Shown: piece by piece, positions 56,681 through 64,000 of the stretch
Numbering within the stretch: position 1 is the first letter of the stretch
How the letters are laid out: every line of letters begins with the position of its first letter
DNA from: Legionellaceae bacterium
Lineage (GTDB): Bacteria; Pseudomonadota; Gammaproteobacteria; Legionellales; Legionellaceae
Direction of reading: 5' to 3'
NCBI GenBank assembly: GCA_018061965.1
Contig: JAGOTG010000012.1
Coordinates: 1-64,000, forward strand
DNA: 64,000 nucleotides
The notes under the pieces: generated by a model
Databases searched by the model: none
What the model was told of the DNA's origin: nothing
Seen by the model: only the letters and a program-made list of their open reading frames with translations
Translations under genes and position numbers: made by a program

Positions 56681-56739
56681 CTAAGGATCGCGAGCGAAAT
56701 AAGCGCGAAGCTGAATAGGAAGTTATTTCGGCTGCGATC

Positions 56740-58539
56740 CTACTCATCAAAATTGATAAGCTTACTGAGTGGCTCCGGCTTACCAATTGCATGCCCTTGT
56801 AAAAAATCCACGCCGATTTCTGAAATAACTTTTAAAATCTCCTGATTTTCCACATACTCCGCCACCGTTTGCATCCCTAGGCGATGCGCCATTTCATTCA
56901 TGGTTTGTACAATCGTTTTATCCACTTCGGCATGCACCACATTTTTTACAAAACTACCGTCTATTTTGATAATATTCACTGAAAAGTTTTTGATATAACT
57001 AAAAGAGCTCAAACCAACACCAAAATCATCTAAAGCAATTTTACAGCCAATCTCTTGGATTGCACTGACTGCCTCCATCGTTTTGCTAATTCTACTCATC
57101 GCAGCCGTTTCAGTAATTTCAAAACAAAGTCGTTCGGGAGGCAGTGCTGATTTTTTAATTAATCCTAGTAGATAAGGTAAAAAACTAGGATCATTGAGCG
57201 AGTTTGCCGAGATATTAATGGAGAAAAGCCCTCCCTCCAAGGCAGCTAATTGTTTGTCATAACACTCGAAAATATGGCTTAAAACCCAACGATCGATGAT
57301 AGCCATCAAATTAAACTGTTCAGCAATCACAACAAAACTGTCGGCATCTATAATTTTTTTCTTTTCCGTGATGATTCGGATTAATATTTCATACGATTGA
57401 GTAGTCGATTGCGCTGGTTTGGTTGATACGACTTTTTGGCAGTACAAAACCAATCGATTATGTTCTATGGCTTCCTGTATCTCATTGACCATTAATATAT
57501 TACGACTATATTCTCCGGAATAGGTCTTTGCGTTTTCAAAAACAAATATTTGATTTCGACCCTCCGATTTGGCTGCATAACATGCGATATCTGCATCACT
57601 TAATAATTGGCCAGCACTTCGGTCAGGATCAGAAAATAGCACCATACCAATACTCACACCAATGCGATACACATTCTCATTTGAATGAAAACGGATCGCA
57701 TTAATCACCTCAATCAAATTTTGACATATTGTCTTACCCTTAGTTAAAGCGCTATTTAAAAGTAAAACCCCGAATTCGTCCCCGCCTAAACGCGCCAATA
57801 TATCTGTTTTACGCATATGTTGTTGCAATACATTGGCAACCTCTTGCAATAAGCTGTCTCCTGCCATGTGTCCTGCAGACTCATTGATAATTTTGAAAAA
57901 ATCCAAATCCAAATAGCATAAAATATAAGGAATGCCTTGGGATTTAAAACTTTGGACAGCACCATTCAAAAGATTTTCAAATTCTCGCCTGTTTAAAAGA
58001 CCTGTCAATAAATCATGGGTAGTATTGTAGCGTAACTCATCATGCATCAATTTGGATTGCGTAATATCTTCAATATGCGCCACGTAATATTGCGCAACAT
58101 TAGCATGATTAGTGATCACGTTCACAAACAGATACGCCCAAACAATATTGCCATTTTTAGCAATATACCGCTTTTCAAGATCAATTTTGGATTTTTCGCC
58201 CGTTTTTAATTTTTCCAAATTCTCTAGCGTGTTGGCTCGATCCTCTGGATGGGTAATATCTTGGACTTTGAGTTTGCTTAATTCATCCACAGAATACCCC
58301 AACATCCCACATAACGCCTCGTTCACTGAAAACATAGTGCCATCTAGCGCAATCAAAGCCACCCCTATCCCAGAAGTTTGCATGACACCACGAAATAAAG
58401 CTTCACTATTCCATAATTTATTACGGACTTTGTGGAGTTTTAATACAAATACTGCCAATAAAAACAGCAAAAAAAACCATACCACTACGGTAATATAGAT
58501 AGGAGCCCATGTATCCATAAAAATGTCTCGATAACTCAT
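56740..58539 (-). CDS. Membrane PAS-GGDEF-EAL c-di-GMP enzyme
   Basis: A 599-residue protein. One N-terminal membrane helix (IYITVVVWFFLLFLLAVFVL) is followed by a PAS domain (about 45-165), a GGDEF domain with an intact RLGGDEFG site near 250 and an RKTD inhibitory I-site before it, and an EAL domain whose lead motif reads EIL (SYEILIRI). Other EAL residues (NISANS, FEITET, DDFGVGLSS, KIDG, AEYVE) are kept. It could both make and degrade c-di-GMP. It starts 13 bases after the GH130 gene, so it is probably in the same operon. Confidence 0.92.
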   Translation of the reverse strand: MSYRDIFMDTWAPIYITVVVWFFLLFLLAVFVLKLHKVRNKLWNSEALFRGVMQTSGIGVALIALDGTMFSVNEALCGMLGYSVDELSKLKVQDITHPEDRANTLENLEKLKTGEKSKIDLEKRYIAKNGNIVWAYLFVNVITNHANVAQYYVAHIEDITQSKLMHDELRYNTTHDLLTGLLNRREFENLLNGAVQSFKSQGIPYILCYLDLDFFKIINESAGHMAGDSLLQEVANVLQQHMRKTDILARLGGDEFGVLLLNSALTKGKTICQNLIEVINAIRFHSNENVYRIGVSIGMVLFSDPDRSAGQLLSDADIACYAAKSEGRNQIFVFENAKTYSGEYSRNILMVNEIQEAIEHNRLVLYCQKVVSTKPAQSTTQSYEILIRIITEKKKIIDADSFVVIAEQFNLMAIIDRWVLSHIFECYDKQLAALEGGLFSINISANSLNDPSFLPYLLGLIKKSALPPERLCFEITETAAMSRISKTMEAVSAIQEIGCKIALDDFGVGLSSFSYIKNFSVNIIKIDGSFVKNVVHAEVDKTIVQTMNEMAHRLGMQTVAEYVENQEILKVISEIGVDFLQGHAIGKPEPLSKLINFDE

Positions 58540-58552
58540 AACGGCATAATCC

Positions 58553-60484
58553 TTATGAATGAATCCCCAATAAAGCTAAAATTTGTTTTAATTCCATTGT
58601 AGCTACTGATATGACGCTATCGCCACATCCATAGTATAAATAGACATCGCCCTGCAATACGGCGGCCCCACAAGGAAAGACAACATTAGATACTAGCCCA
58701 TGCTTCTCATATTCCATCTGGGGCTCCAAGAGCGCTTTATCAGTGATCGCTAATAAATGCCGAGGATCTTGTAAATCCAATAATGCAGCACCTACTTTAT
58801 AAATATGATCTTTCATGGTCACCCGATGATAGATGAGAAGCCATCCATAGGGGGTTTCAATGGGTGGCGCAGAAATACCAAACTTTAAATTATAAATATA
58901 ATCCGATTTACGCTGGATCAAATGCGATTGATCAGCCAACCATTGATTGGGCCCAAAATGAATGTCATCGATACTATTAATGCAAATAGTATTGCCTCTT
59001 CTATGTAAGAGAACAAATTGATTATTGATTTTTTTAGGGAAAAGGCATGCATTTTTATCATCTGTGCCCGGTGGTGTAATTACAATGGGAAAAGCCCAAC
59101 ACCAGTTTTTATTGAGAAAATCTTTCACAGAGATAGAAGTAAATGCAACGCGTGGGGTGTAGCCATCGTAGGCTGTATAGAACATATAAATCGTATCACC
59201 CAATAACGTTAAACGCGGATCTTCGCAACCAGAATATCCAGGGCGTAATTTTTGCTCAAATTCCGCTCTGGGTTGATAAATAGGCATGGATAAGCGTTCA
59301 TCAATCTGCAACCCATCTCGACTCTTGGCATACCCAAATACAGAGGTAAAATCAAACCCCATAGCGCGATAGATAATATGAAAACTACCCTCTAAATAAA
59401 TAGCCCCAGGATTAAACGTCGCTTGTGCTTCCCAAGAAAAATCTGGTCTAGGGCTAATAATTGGGTTGCCTGGATAACGCTGAAACGCAGGGTTACTCTG
59501 GCCAACCTTCATATAATCTGCAGGGCTTGCATGCGTCGTTAATTGCATTAACAATTCAGAGATAGAGCCCGTAGCCACACAGCTAGTCGTATCCGCCGCT
59601 CCATAATACAAATGTAAGTGGTCCTCTTCTACCTGGACGCCTGAGGGAAAAATAATATTCGGCACATCACCGTGTAACTCGTAATCAGCTGCAGGCAAAA
59701 TCAACGGCACGGTCAGAGCTTTCCTCACTTTCTGCGGGTCATCTATATCCAATAACGCGGCCTCAGTACCAAACGCTTTTTCATTGGAAAAATAATTTCT
59801 AATATACGAATAAATCAATAACCAGCCTTGCTTCGTTTTAATGGGCGGCGCGCCCACTTCTATATGATCCCTACGAGTCCGCAACAAAGGAACCACGTGA
59901 TGATCTAATGATTGATACCATAAGGTCCAAAAGGCTTCAGACCACATATCACTGTCATGAGAAAAAGTTGCAATAGCAACTTTTGCCGGCGGCATATCCG
60001 TATTGACAGTAAGGATCGCAACTAATTTCCCATTAATTCTTTCAGGAAACAAAGCCATAGCTTTTGCATTAAAGGGCGTAATCAAATGTTTTTCACTAAT
60101 TTCTTGAAAATCTTTCGTAATAGCCAGCCCGACTCGGATCCCTGCAGCCGCAAACGGGTATTCAGCTAATGCAGTATAGAAAATATAATAATTACCATCC
60201 AGAAAAGTCACTCGCGGATCTTCGCAGCCAAAACGGTCCCAAATCTCGCTGGGTTTGATGAGTTGGCGCCGCTTCACGAAATCAATCCCATTCAAGCTTT
60301 CCGCATAACCAATACTAGACATGGTTGCAGCAGGATGATGTGCTGGCGCGGTCCCTATCGCCCGATATAACAAATGATACTGCTGATTATTTTTTATCAC
60401 ACAGGGATTAAACGTTGCATAAGCTTCCCAATCAACCAGCGGATTAGGACGCAAAATTGGGTTTTTAGGATTACGAATTAACAT
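58553..60484 (-). CDS. Tandem two-domain GH130 glycoside phosphorylase/hydrolase
   Basis: A 643-residue protein made of two consecutive GH130 five-blade propeller domains. Each begins alike: NPILRPNPLVDWEAYATFNP and NPIISPRPDFSWEAQATFNP; each carries the GCEDPR motif with the catalytic-type Asp. The frame extends to 60715 inside the upstream gene, but ATG 60484, with GAGG about nine bases before, overlaps its stop by 14 bases and gives a clean domain start. GH130 enzymes act on beta-mannosides. No signal peptide, so cytoplasmic. A duplicated GH130 in one chain is unusual. Confidence 0.85.
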   Translation of the reverse strand: MLIRNPKNPILRPNPLVDWEAYATFNPCVIKNNQQYHLLYRAIGTAPAHHPAATMSSIGYAESLNGIDFVKRRQLIKPSEIWDRFGCEDPRVTFLDGNYYIFYTALAEYPFAAAGIRVGLAITKDFQEISEKHLITPFNAKAMALFPERINGKLVAILTVNTDMPPAKVAIATFSHDSDMWSEAFWTLWYQSLDHHVVPLLRTRRDHIEVGAPPIKTKQGWLLIYSYIRNYFSNEKAFGTEAALLDIDDPQKVRKALTVPLILPAADYELHGDVPNIIFPSGVQVEEDHLHLYYGAADTTSCVATGSISELLMQLTTHASPADYMKVGQSNPAFQRYPGNPIISPRPDFSWEAQATFNPGAIYLEGSFHIIYRAMGFDFTSVFGYAKSRDGLQIDERLSMPIYQPRAEFEQKLRPGYSGCEDPRLTLLGDTIYMFYTAYDGYTPRVAFTSISVKDFLNKNWCWAFPIVITPPGTDDKNACLFPKKINNQFVLLHRRGNTICINSIDDIHFGPNQWLADQSHLIQRKSDYIYNLKFGISAPPIETPYGWLLIYHRVTMKDHIYKVGAALLDLQDPRHLLAITDKALLEPQMEYEKHGLVSNVVFPCGAAVLQGDVYLYYGCGDSVISVATMELKQILALLGIHS

Positions 60485-61838
60485 CGGTGGCAACCTCTTG
60501 TGTACCCTGCTTGATATGATGCAAAACGCAATCCAAGTCAGCAAATGCCATACAAATAACTGTATCAGCACCTCCATAATAAACCAGTAATTGCCCGTCT
60601 TTGATGACTGCGCCACAAGAGTAGAGCACCCCAGATTTGAGCCCCTCATTTTCATAAGGTTCATTCGGTTCAAGCAAAGGCATCGTTGCTCTATATAAGA
60701 TTTTAGTGGGATCATCTTGATCTAAAATCATCCCCCCCAATTTATAACGATTGGGATCACTATGGTCCATCGCATGATACAAAACCAACCACCCCCCTTC
60801 TACCGGCAAAGGGACTGGGCCCACACCGCGTACCCAACTATCCCAGGCTTGTTCCCTATTTTGGGCTGCATAATAACTTTTTATTTGGGGAGCTTGATTA
60901 AAATCCAGACTGTCAAAATAATCGACCTGAATGGTAGGTGTAATGCTATGTAAAATGGCATACTGATCTTGCAATAATTTGGGAAAAATAACCCAGTTTT
61001 TATGGACTTCCCCTTGGGCAGATAAACGAACCGGCACAGACCAGCGCCAATTGTGATCTAAAAAATCTTGCACAGAAATTGAGGTCAAATGCATGCCTGG
61101 AGCATGATGACCATCAAAAGCGGTATAAGTCATATAAATCGTGTCATCTATTTTGACCAATCGAGGGTCTTCGCACCCACAACAATTCCCACCTGAAGTA
61201 TACAAAGATTTCTGAGCACTATGTTTATGTACATGCAAATCGACTACGGGGAAAATCGGTGTATTCAAACGCTCGTCAATATGGATACCATCTTTGCTGG
61301 CTGCATACCCCAAGACAGATTGCCCACCGCACCCGATGGCACGGTATACAAAATGGACTTTATCCTCTAACCATAACACGGCTGGATTGAACACAGAGAC
61401 AGATTCCCAAGAATTTTGAGGATTCGGTTCTAATATAGGATTCTGGATCGGTTTTTTTAAAATACTTTGTTTTTGCAAATCGGTTAAAAGTGCCTGCATT
61501 GGAAAATATATAGCGTGCTGTTCATCTGCCAATGCAAAATCAAATTTGATTTTTTGGCGAAGTTTGGAGATGCTTAACGACTTTATTTTTTCATTAGTTC
61601 GCCATAGCGGCTCGGATTTTACCCACAGTACAAGCCCAGAGTGCTTATCTACTAAGGCAACCCCTAAGGAAAAAGATCCCCTATCAGCATAATAAAATAC
61701 TAATACCCCCATTTTTAGGGAAAGGGATTTTAAAAATTGAATCTCGCTTGATTGAAAATACGGTGACTGTAATTGCCGACGCAAGGCCTCATGGGTTACT
61801 TTTTTAAATAACTGGGTAGCTTGCATATTTTTTATCAC
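60471..61838 (-). CDS. GH130 family protein with N-terminal extension
   Basis: A 455-residue protein. The GH130 domain starts near residue 130 with NPILEPNPQNSWESVSVFNP and has GCEDPRLVKIDDTIYMTYTAF and a late GWLVLYHAMDH block. The first 125 residues form an extra domain of unknown type (VLVFYYADRGSFSLGVALVDK). It overlaps the start of the tandem GH130 gene, so the two are translationally coupled, giving three GH130 domains in this operon. Confidence 0.85.
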   Translation of the reverse strand: MIKNMQATQLFKKVTHEALRRQLQSPYFQSSEIQFLKSLSLKMGVLVFYYADRGSFSLGVALVDKHSGLVLWVKSEPLWRTNEKIKSLSISKLRQKIKFDFALADEQHAIYFPMQALLTDLQKQSILKKPIQNPILEPNPQNSWESVSVFNPAVLWLEDKVHFVYRAIGCGGQSVLGYAASKDGIHIDERLNTPIFPVVDLHVHKHSAQKSLYTSGGNCCGCEDPRLVKIDDTIYMTYTAFDGHHAPGMHLTSISVQDFLDHNWRWSVPVRLSAQGEVHKNWVIFPKLLQDQYAILHSITPTIQVDYFDSLDFNQAPQIKSYYAAQNREQAWDSWVRGVGPVPLPVEGGWLVLYHAMDHSDPNRYKLGGMILDQDDPTKILYRATMPLLEPNEPYENEGLKSGVLYSCGAVIKDGQLLVYYGGADTVICMAFADLDCVLHHIKQGTQEVATDVNS

Positions 61839-61882
61839 ATCCTGTGTATACTAAAAACATCATTCCTACATCCCTACAATAG

Positions 61883-62104
61883 ATGCTACCATTCATATTT
61901 ACCATCATTATTTTATTGACCATCATAGGCATGATTCCTACTATGCGTTTACGCAGAGCCTTGTCGATCGCGCAACGCGGAAAAAAGGAAATCTTTATGG
62001 CCATTATTTTTGTTTCTATAACAATTATAGTGATATGTTTGACAATGTGGTCTATTTTTCCCCACCCCTCCTGGGAAGCGCTGTATAAAACGCTAAGGTT
62101 CTAA
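61883..62104 (+). CDS. Small two-helix membrane protein (tentative)
   Basis: A 73-codon frame with two hydrophobic helices (residues about 3-18 and 37-57) around a basic loop (RLRRALSIAQRGKK), a plausible hairpin topology. No SD is visible and its end overlaps the convergent epimerase gene by 53 bases. The antisense frame over the same stretch is less protein-like. Confidence 0.4.
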   Translation: MLPFIFTIIILLTIIGMIPTMRLRRALSIAQRGKKEIFMAIIFVSITIIVICLTMWSIFPHPSWEALYKTLRF

Positions 62105-63026
62105 TCAAGCCCTTTTCTAGGGGTGTAAAGACTAGTTCTGGTAAAACACGGCGTAAATGGCTGAGATCTGGTTTTCTTCTTTGATGATCATTGGGGCGTC
62201 CAGATAAATAAGTGGGTTCGAACGCTCGGCCAGCTAATTGATGTAAATTCTGTGCTAATTCAGCGATACTGATTTCGTCATCATTCCCAATATTCATGAG
62301 GCCTGTGGTCTGTTTTTGCATTAAAGTTTTTAAAATATAGATGAGATCTCGAATGTAGCAAAAACTGCGCGTTTGTTTACCATCGCCTATGATGGTAAAT
62401 TTTTCTGGAGACTGCATTTTGTTTATAAATTCTGGAATCACCTGTCCATAGCGCGTCCCCACCATTCTTTCCCCATAAATGTTGAACACCCTTAGGATCA
62501 AATAATCAATTTGATGCAATTGGGAAAATAAGCGTACATAAAACTCACCCAATGCTTTGGACGCGGCATAAGAATCCCGATCAATATCCTCATGCACTGA
62601 AATAGGATGTGTTTCTGGCGTTGGAAATTGAGTAGCTTCACCATACACTTCGGAACTGGACGTATAAATAATATATTTAACCTGGGTTTCTAGCGTACTT
62701 TCCAATAAATTTTGGGTAATTTTAATATTTTGGTCGAGCACAAAAAAAGGTTTATCATAAAAATATTGCGTCCCATTGATCGCCGCAAGATGAAAAACAG
62801 TCGTAATATGATGTTTCAGTAAGAGGTCTCGGATACGCTTGATGTGTTTGGCTTGACTGAGATCCAGTTTCAAAAACTCAAAATGTGTTTTAGGCAAATG
62901 CTGAATATTCTCTAATTTCCCGCGGAATAAATTATCTACTCCAATCACTTTATAGCCACCTTCGATCAGATGCTCCGCTAAAAATGAGCCGATAAATCCA
63001 GCAACACCCGTGATTAAAATTGTCAT
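62052..63026 (-). CDS. NAD-dependent sugar epimerase/decarboxylase (extended SDR)
   Basis: A 324-residue extended short-chain dehydrogenase. GVAGFIGSFLAEHL is the NAD-binding motif, SSSEVYG supplies the catalytic Ser/Thr, and YAASKALGE the Tyr and Lys. RVFNIYGERM and GDGKQTRSFCYIRDLI match UDP-glucuronate decarboxylase and UDP-glucose 4-epimerase relatives; the exact reaction is not fixed. ATG 63026 overlaps the upstream stop (TGATG) with GAGGGGG before it. The preceding UDP-sugar dehydrogenase would supply its substrate if it is a decarboxylase. Confidence 0.88.
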   Translation of the reverse strand: MTILITGVAGFIGSFLAEHLIEGGYKVIGVDNLFRGKLENIQHLPKTHFEFLKLDLSQAKHIKRIRDLLLKHHITTVFHLAAINGTQYFYDKPFFVLDQNIKITQNLLESTLETQVKYIIYTSSSEVYGEATQFPTPETHPISVHEDIDRDSYAASKALGEFYVRLFSQLHQIDYLILRVFNIYGERMVGTRYGQVIPEFINKMQSPEKFTIIGDGKQTRSFCYIRDLIYILKTLMQKQTTGLMNIGNDDEISIAELAQNLHQLAGRAFEPTYLSGRPNDHQRRKPDLSHLRRVLPELVFTPLEKGLIRTLAFYTALPRRGGEK

Positions 63027-64000
63027 CACACCCCCTCTTCGAACGTTGTATATTGAATATGCTCAATAGAAGAGGCTTCATCCCAAACACGATACAGATC
63101 CAACAAATAACAAGGATTTTGCGTGTCTTGCAATAATTTTCGGAGCTTTGCACTGTCATTTCGTCTTCTAAGCGCGCGATGCGGAGACAACACAATGATC
63201 GCATCGACCGCCGTCAGCATTTTTTGATTTAACGTAGCACTGGCTTGGCTTACAAAGGGCAAATACTGCTCCGGTAGACGCGTATAGCTATTTTTGTCAA
63301 AATTAGGATCATATAATTTGAACTGCGTGATCTGCGCTGCGATCAATTGATCCATAATAGTGAATCCATGTGACAATCGAAAATCATCCACATCTGCTTT
63401 AAAAGACAGCCCTAAAATGGCCACACAAACATTTTTCCGATCACCGACAAAGGCTGTGATTTTTTGCACCACAAACTGCATTAAAAAATCATTGGTACGA
63501 CGCGCATAATACCAAACCGAATGAAAATCCCGCTGCGGATGATTTTTTAAAAAATCCAATTCAAAAATGTACGGATCTTTACTCAAACAATAACCAGATA
63601 CAAATCCGGGCTGCGGCAAATGATTACGTTGGTAATGCTGATTCACGGCATCAATGACTTCTGAAATACTAATCTTAAGTGTGTTCGCATACATAGCCAA
63701 CTCATTGACATACCCAAACAAAGTACTTCTATAGGAATTGTCCGTTAATTTGCAAAATTCGGCTGTCAGTGGATTGGCAACTCGAATCACATCGCCTCCT
63801 GACTGCGTAACCAAAGCTTGGATCGCAGCAAATCCCTCGTCCGAATACGTACCAATGATTCTGGGTAAGCTCTGAAGTTCTTTGATAGCAGCGCCTTCCG
63901 CCATACGTTCTGGGACAAAACCAAGAAAAAAATCCTGACTCTCTTTAAAGGCATACTTTTTTTCAAGATATTGTTTGAATTGGTCGGTCGTACCCAAAGG
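63026..64000 (-). CDS. UDP-glucose/GDP-mannose dehydrogenase family protein (5' end outside the window)
   Basis: The visible 324 codons lack the N-terminal NAD-binding domain. The frame stays open to the window edge and enters with PLGTTDQF, the family's STVPPGTT region, so the gene continues beyond 64000. The central helix motif (ANPLTAEFCKLTDNSYRSTLFGYVNELA) and the catalytic Cys in FVSGYCLSKDPYIFE are present, followed by the C-terminal domain (LGLSFKADVDDFRLS). It oxidises a nucleotide sugar to its uronic acid. Coupled to the epimerase downstream. Confidence 0.9.
   Translation of the reverse strand, partial: PLGTTDQFKQYLEKKYAFKESQDFFLGFVPERMAEGAAIKELQSLPRIIGTYSDEGFAAIQALVTQSGGDVIRVANPLTAEFCKLTDNSYRSTLFGYVNELAMYANTLKISISEVIDAVNQHYQRNHLPQPGFVSGYCLSKDPYIFELDFLKNHPQRDFHSVWYYARRTNDFLMQFVVQKITAFVGDRKNVCVAILGLSFKADVDDFRLSHGFTIMDQLIAAQITQFKLYDPNFDKNSYTRLPEQYLPFVSQASATLNQKMLTAVDAIIVLSPHRALRRRNDSAKLRKLLQDTQNPCYLLDLYRVWDEASSIEHIQYTTFEEGV

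Noticed and set aside
61804-62004. Minus-strand 66-codon frame upstream of the GH130 gene
   Set aside because: Opposite the more plausible two-helix frame; mixed composition and no start signal.

Overview
This 64 kb window reads as a piece of a gammaproteobacterial chromosome of moderate G+C. The evidence is conserved gammaproteobacterial gene order: mlaFEDCB-ibaG-murA, kdsD-kdsC-lptCAB, dacA-ybeD-lipB, ygfX-sdhE next to ygfZ, plus mutH, fis and YchJ. Scattered among these housekeeping genes are large unrecognised or eukaryotic-like genes: a Ser/Thr protein kinase, a second divergent kinase-like protein and an OTU-type cysteine protease. That mix suggests a host-associated member of the Legionellales (Legionella/Coxiella side). 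This placement is inference from gene content; no database was searched.

Layout. 1-5.1 kb: tatC, an unknown membrane protein, a secreted Thr/Ser-rich protein and a 729-residue kinase. 5.2-8.6 kb: tRNA-Ser(GGA), an amino-acid permease and an unknown protein with a C-terminal membrane hairpin. 8.8-14.2 kb (minus): the Mla phospholipid-transport operon running into ibaG, murA and a Nif3-like gene. 14.3-17.7 kb (plus): Kdo synthesis and LPS transport (kdsD, kdsC, lptC, lptA, lptB). 17.8-22.4 kb: an OTU-like putative effector, lnt, and a PemK/AbrB-type toxin-antitoxin pair. 22.5-32.8 kb: a compact biosynthetic cluster of FAD monooxygenase, NRPS adenylation-carrier protein, one PKS module (KS-AT-KR-ACP-TE) and a PAS hybrid histidine kinase. 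32.8-37.4 kb: dacA, ybeD, lipB, a DedA/PAP2-like/LssY fusion and a rhodanese. 37.4-46.5 kb: mostly minus-strand genes (unknowns, hpt, YafS-like methyltransferase, mutH, aspS, panD) with a plus-strand L,D-transpeptidase. 46.9-56.7 kb: ETF-quinone oxidoreductase, YchJ, ABC-F, fis, htpG with a sigma-32-type promoter, ygfX/sdhE/dus, ygfZ and an orphan HigA antitoxin with a probable HigB remnant. 56.7-64 kb (minus): a PAS-GGDEF-EAL protein, three GH130 glycosidase/phosphorylase domains in two genes, an NAD-sugar epimerase/decarboxylase and a UDP-sugar dehydrogenase that runs off the window.

Functional themes. The envelope dominates: lipid asymmetry (Mla), Kdo/LPS (kds, lpt), lipoprotein acylation (lnt), peptidoglycan (murA, dacA, L,D-transpeptidase) and nucleotide-sugar/glycan genes beside a c-di-GMP enzyme. 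The most distinctive content is (i) the small NRPS-PKS cluster translationally coupled to its own sensor kinase, predicted to make an amino-acid-derived beta-hydroxy-gamma-amino acid or lactam, (ii) an OTU-like effector whose catalytic His precedes its Cys motif, suggesting a circularly permuted fold, and (iii) at least three families of dispersed palindromic repeats, one apparently inserted in frame in the PKS and another producing a misleading upstream start for the ETF-QO gene.

Many start codons were moved from the longest reading frame to an internal ATG/GTG with a Shine-Dalgarno (SD) match; these are noted per gene. Functions of unrecognised genes are left open.
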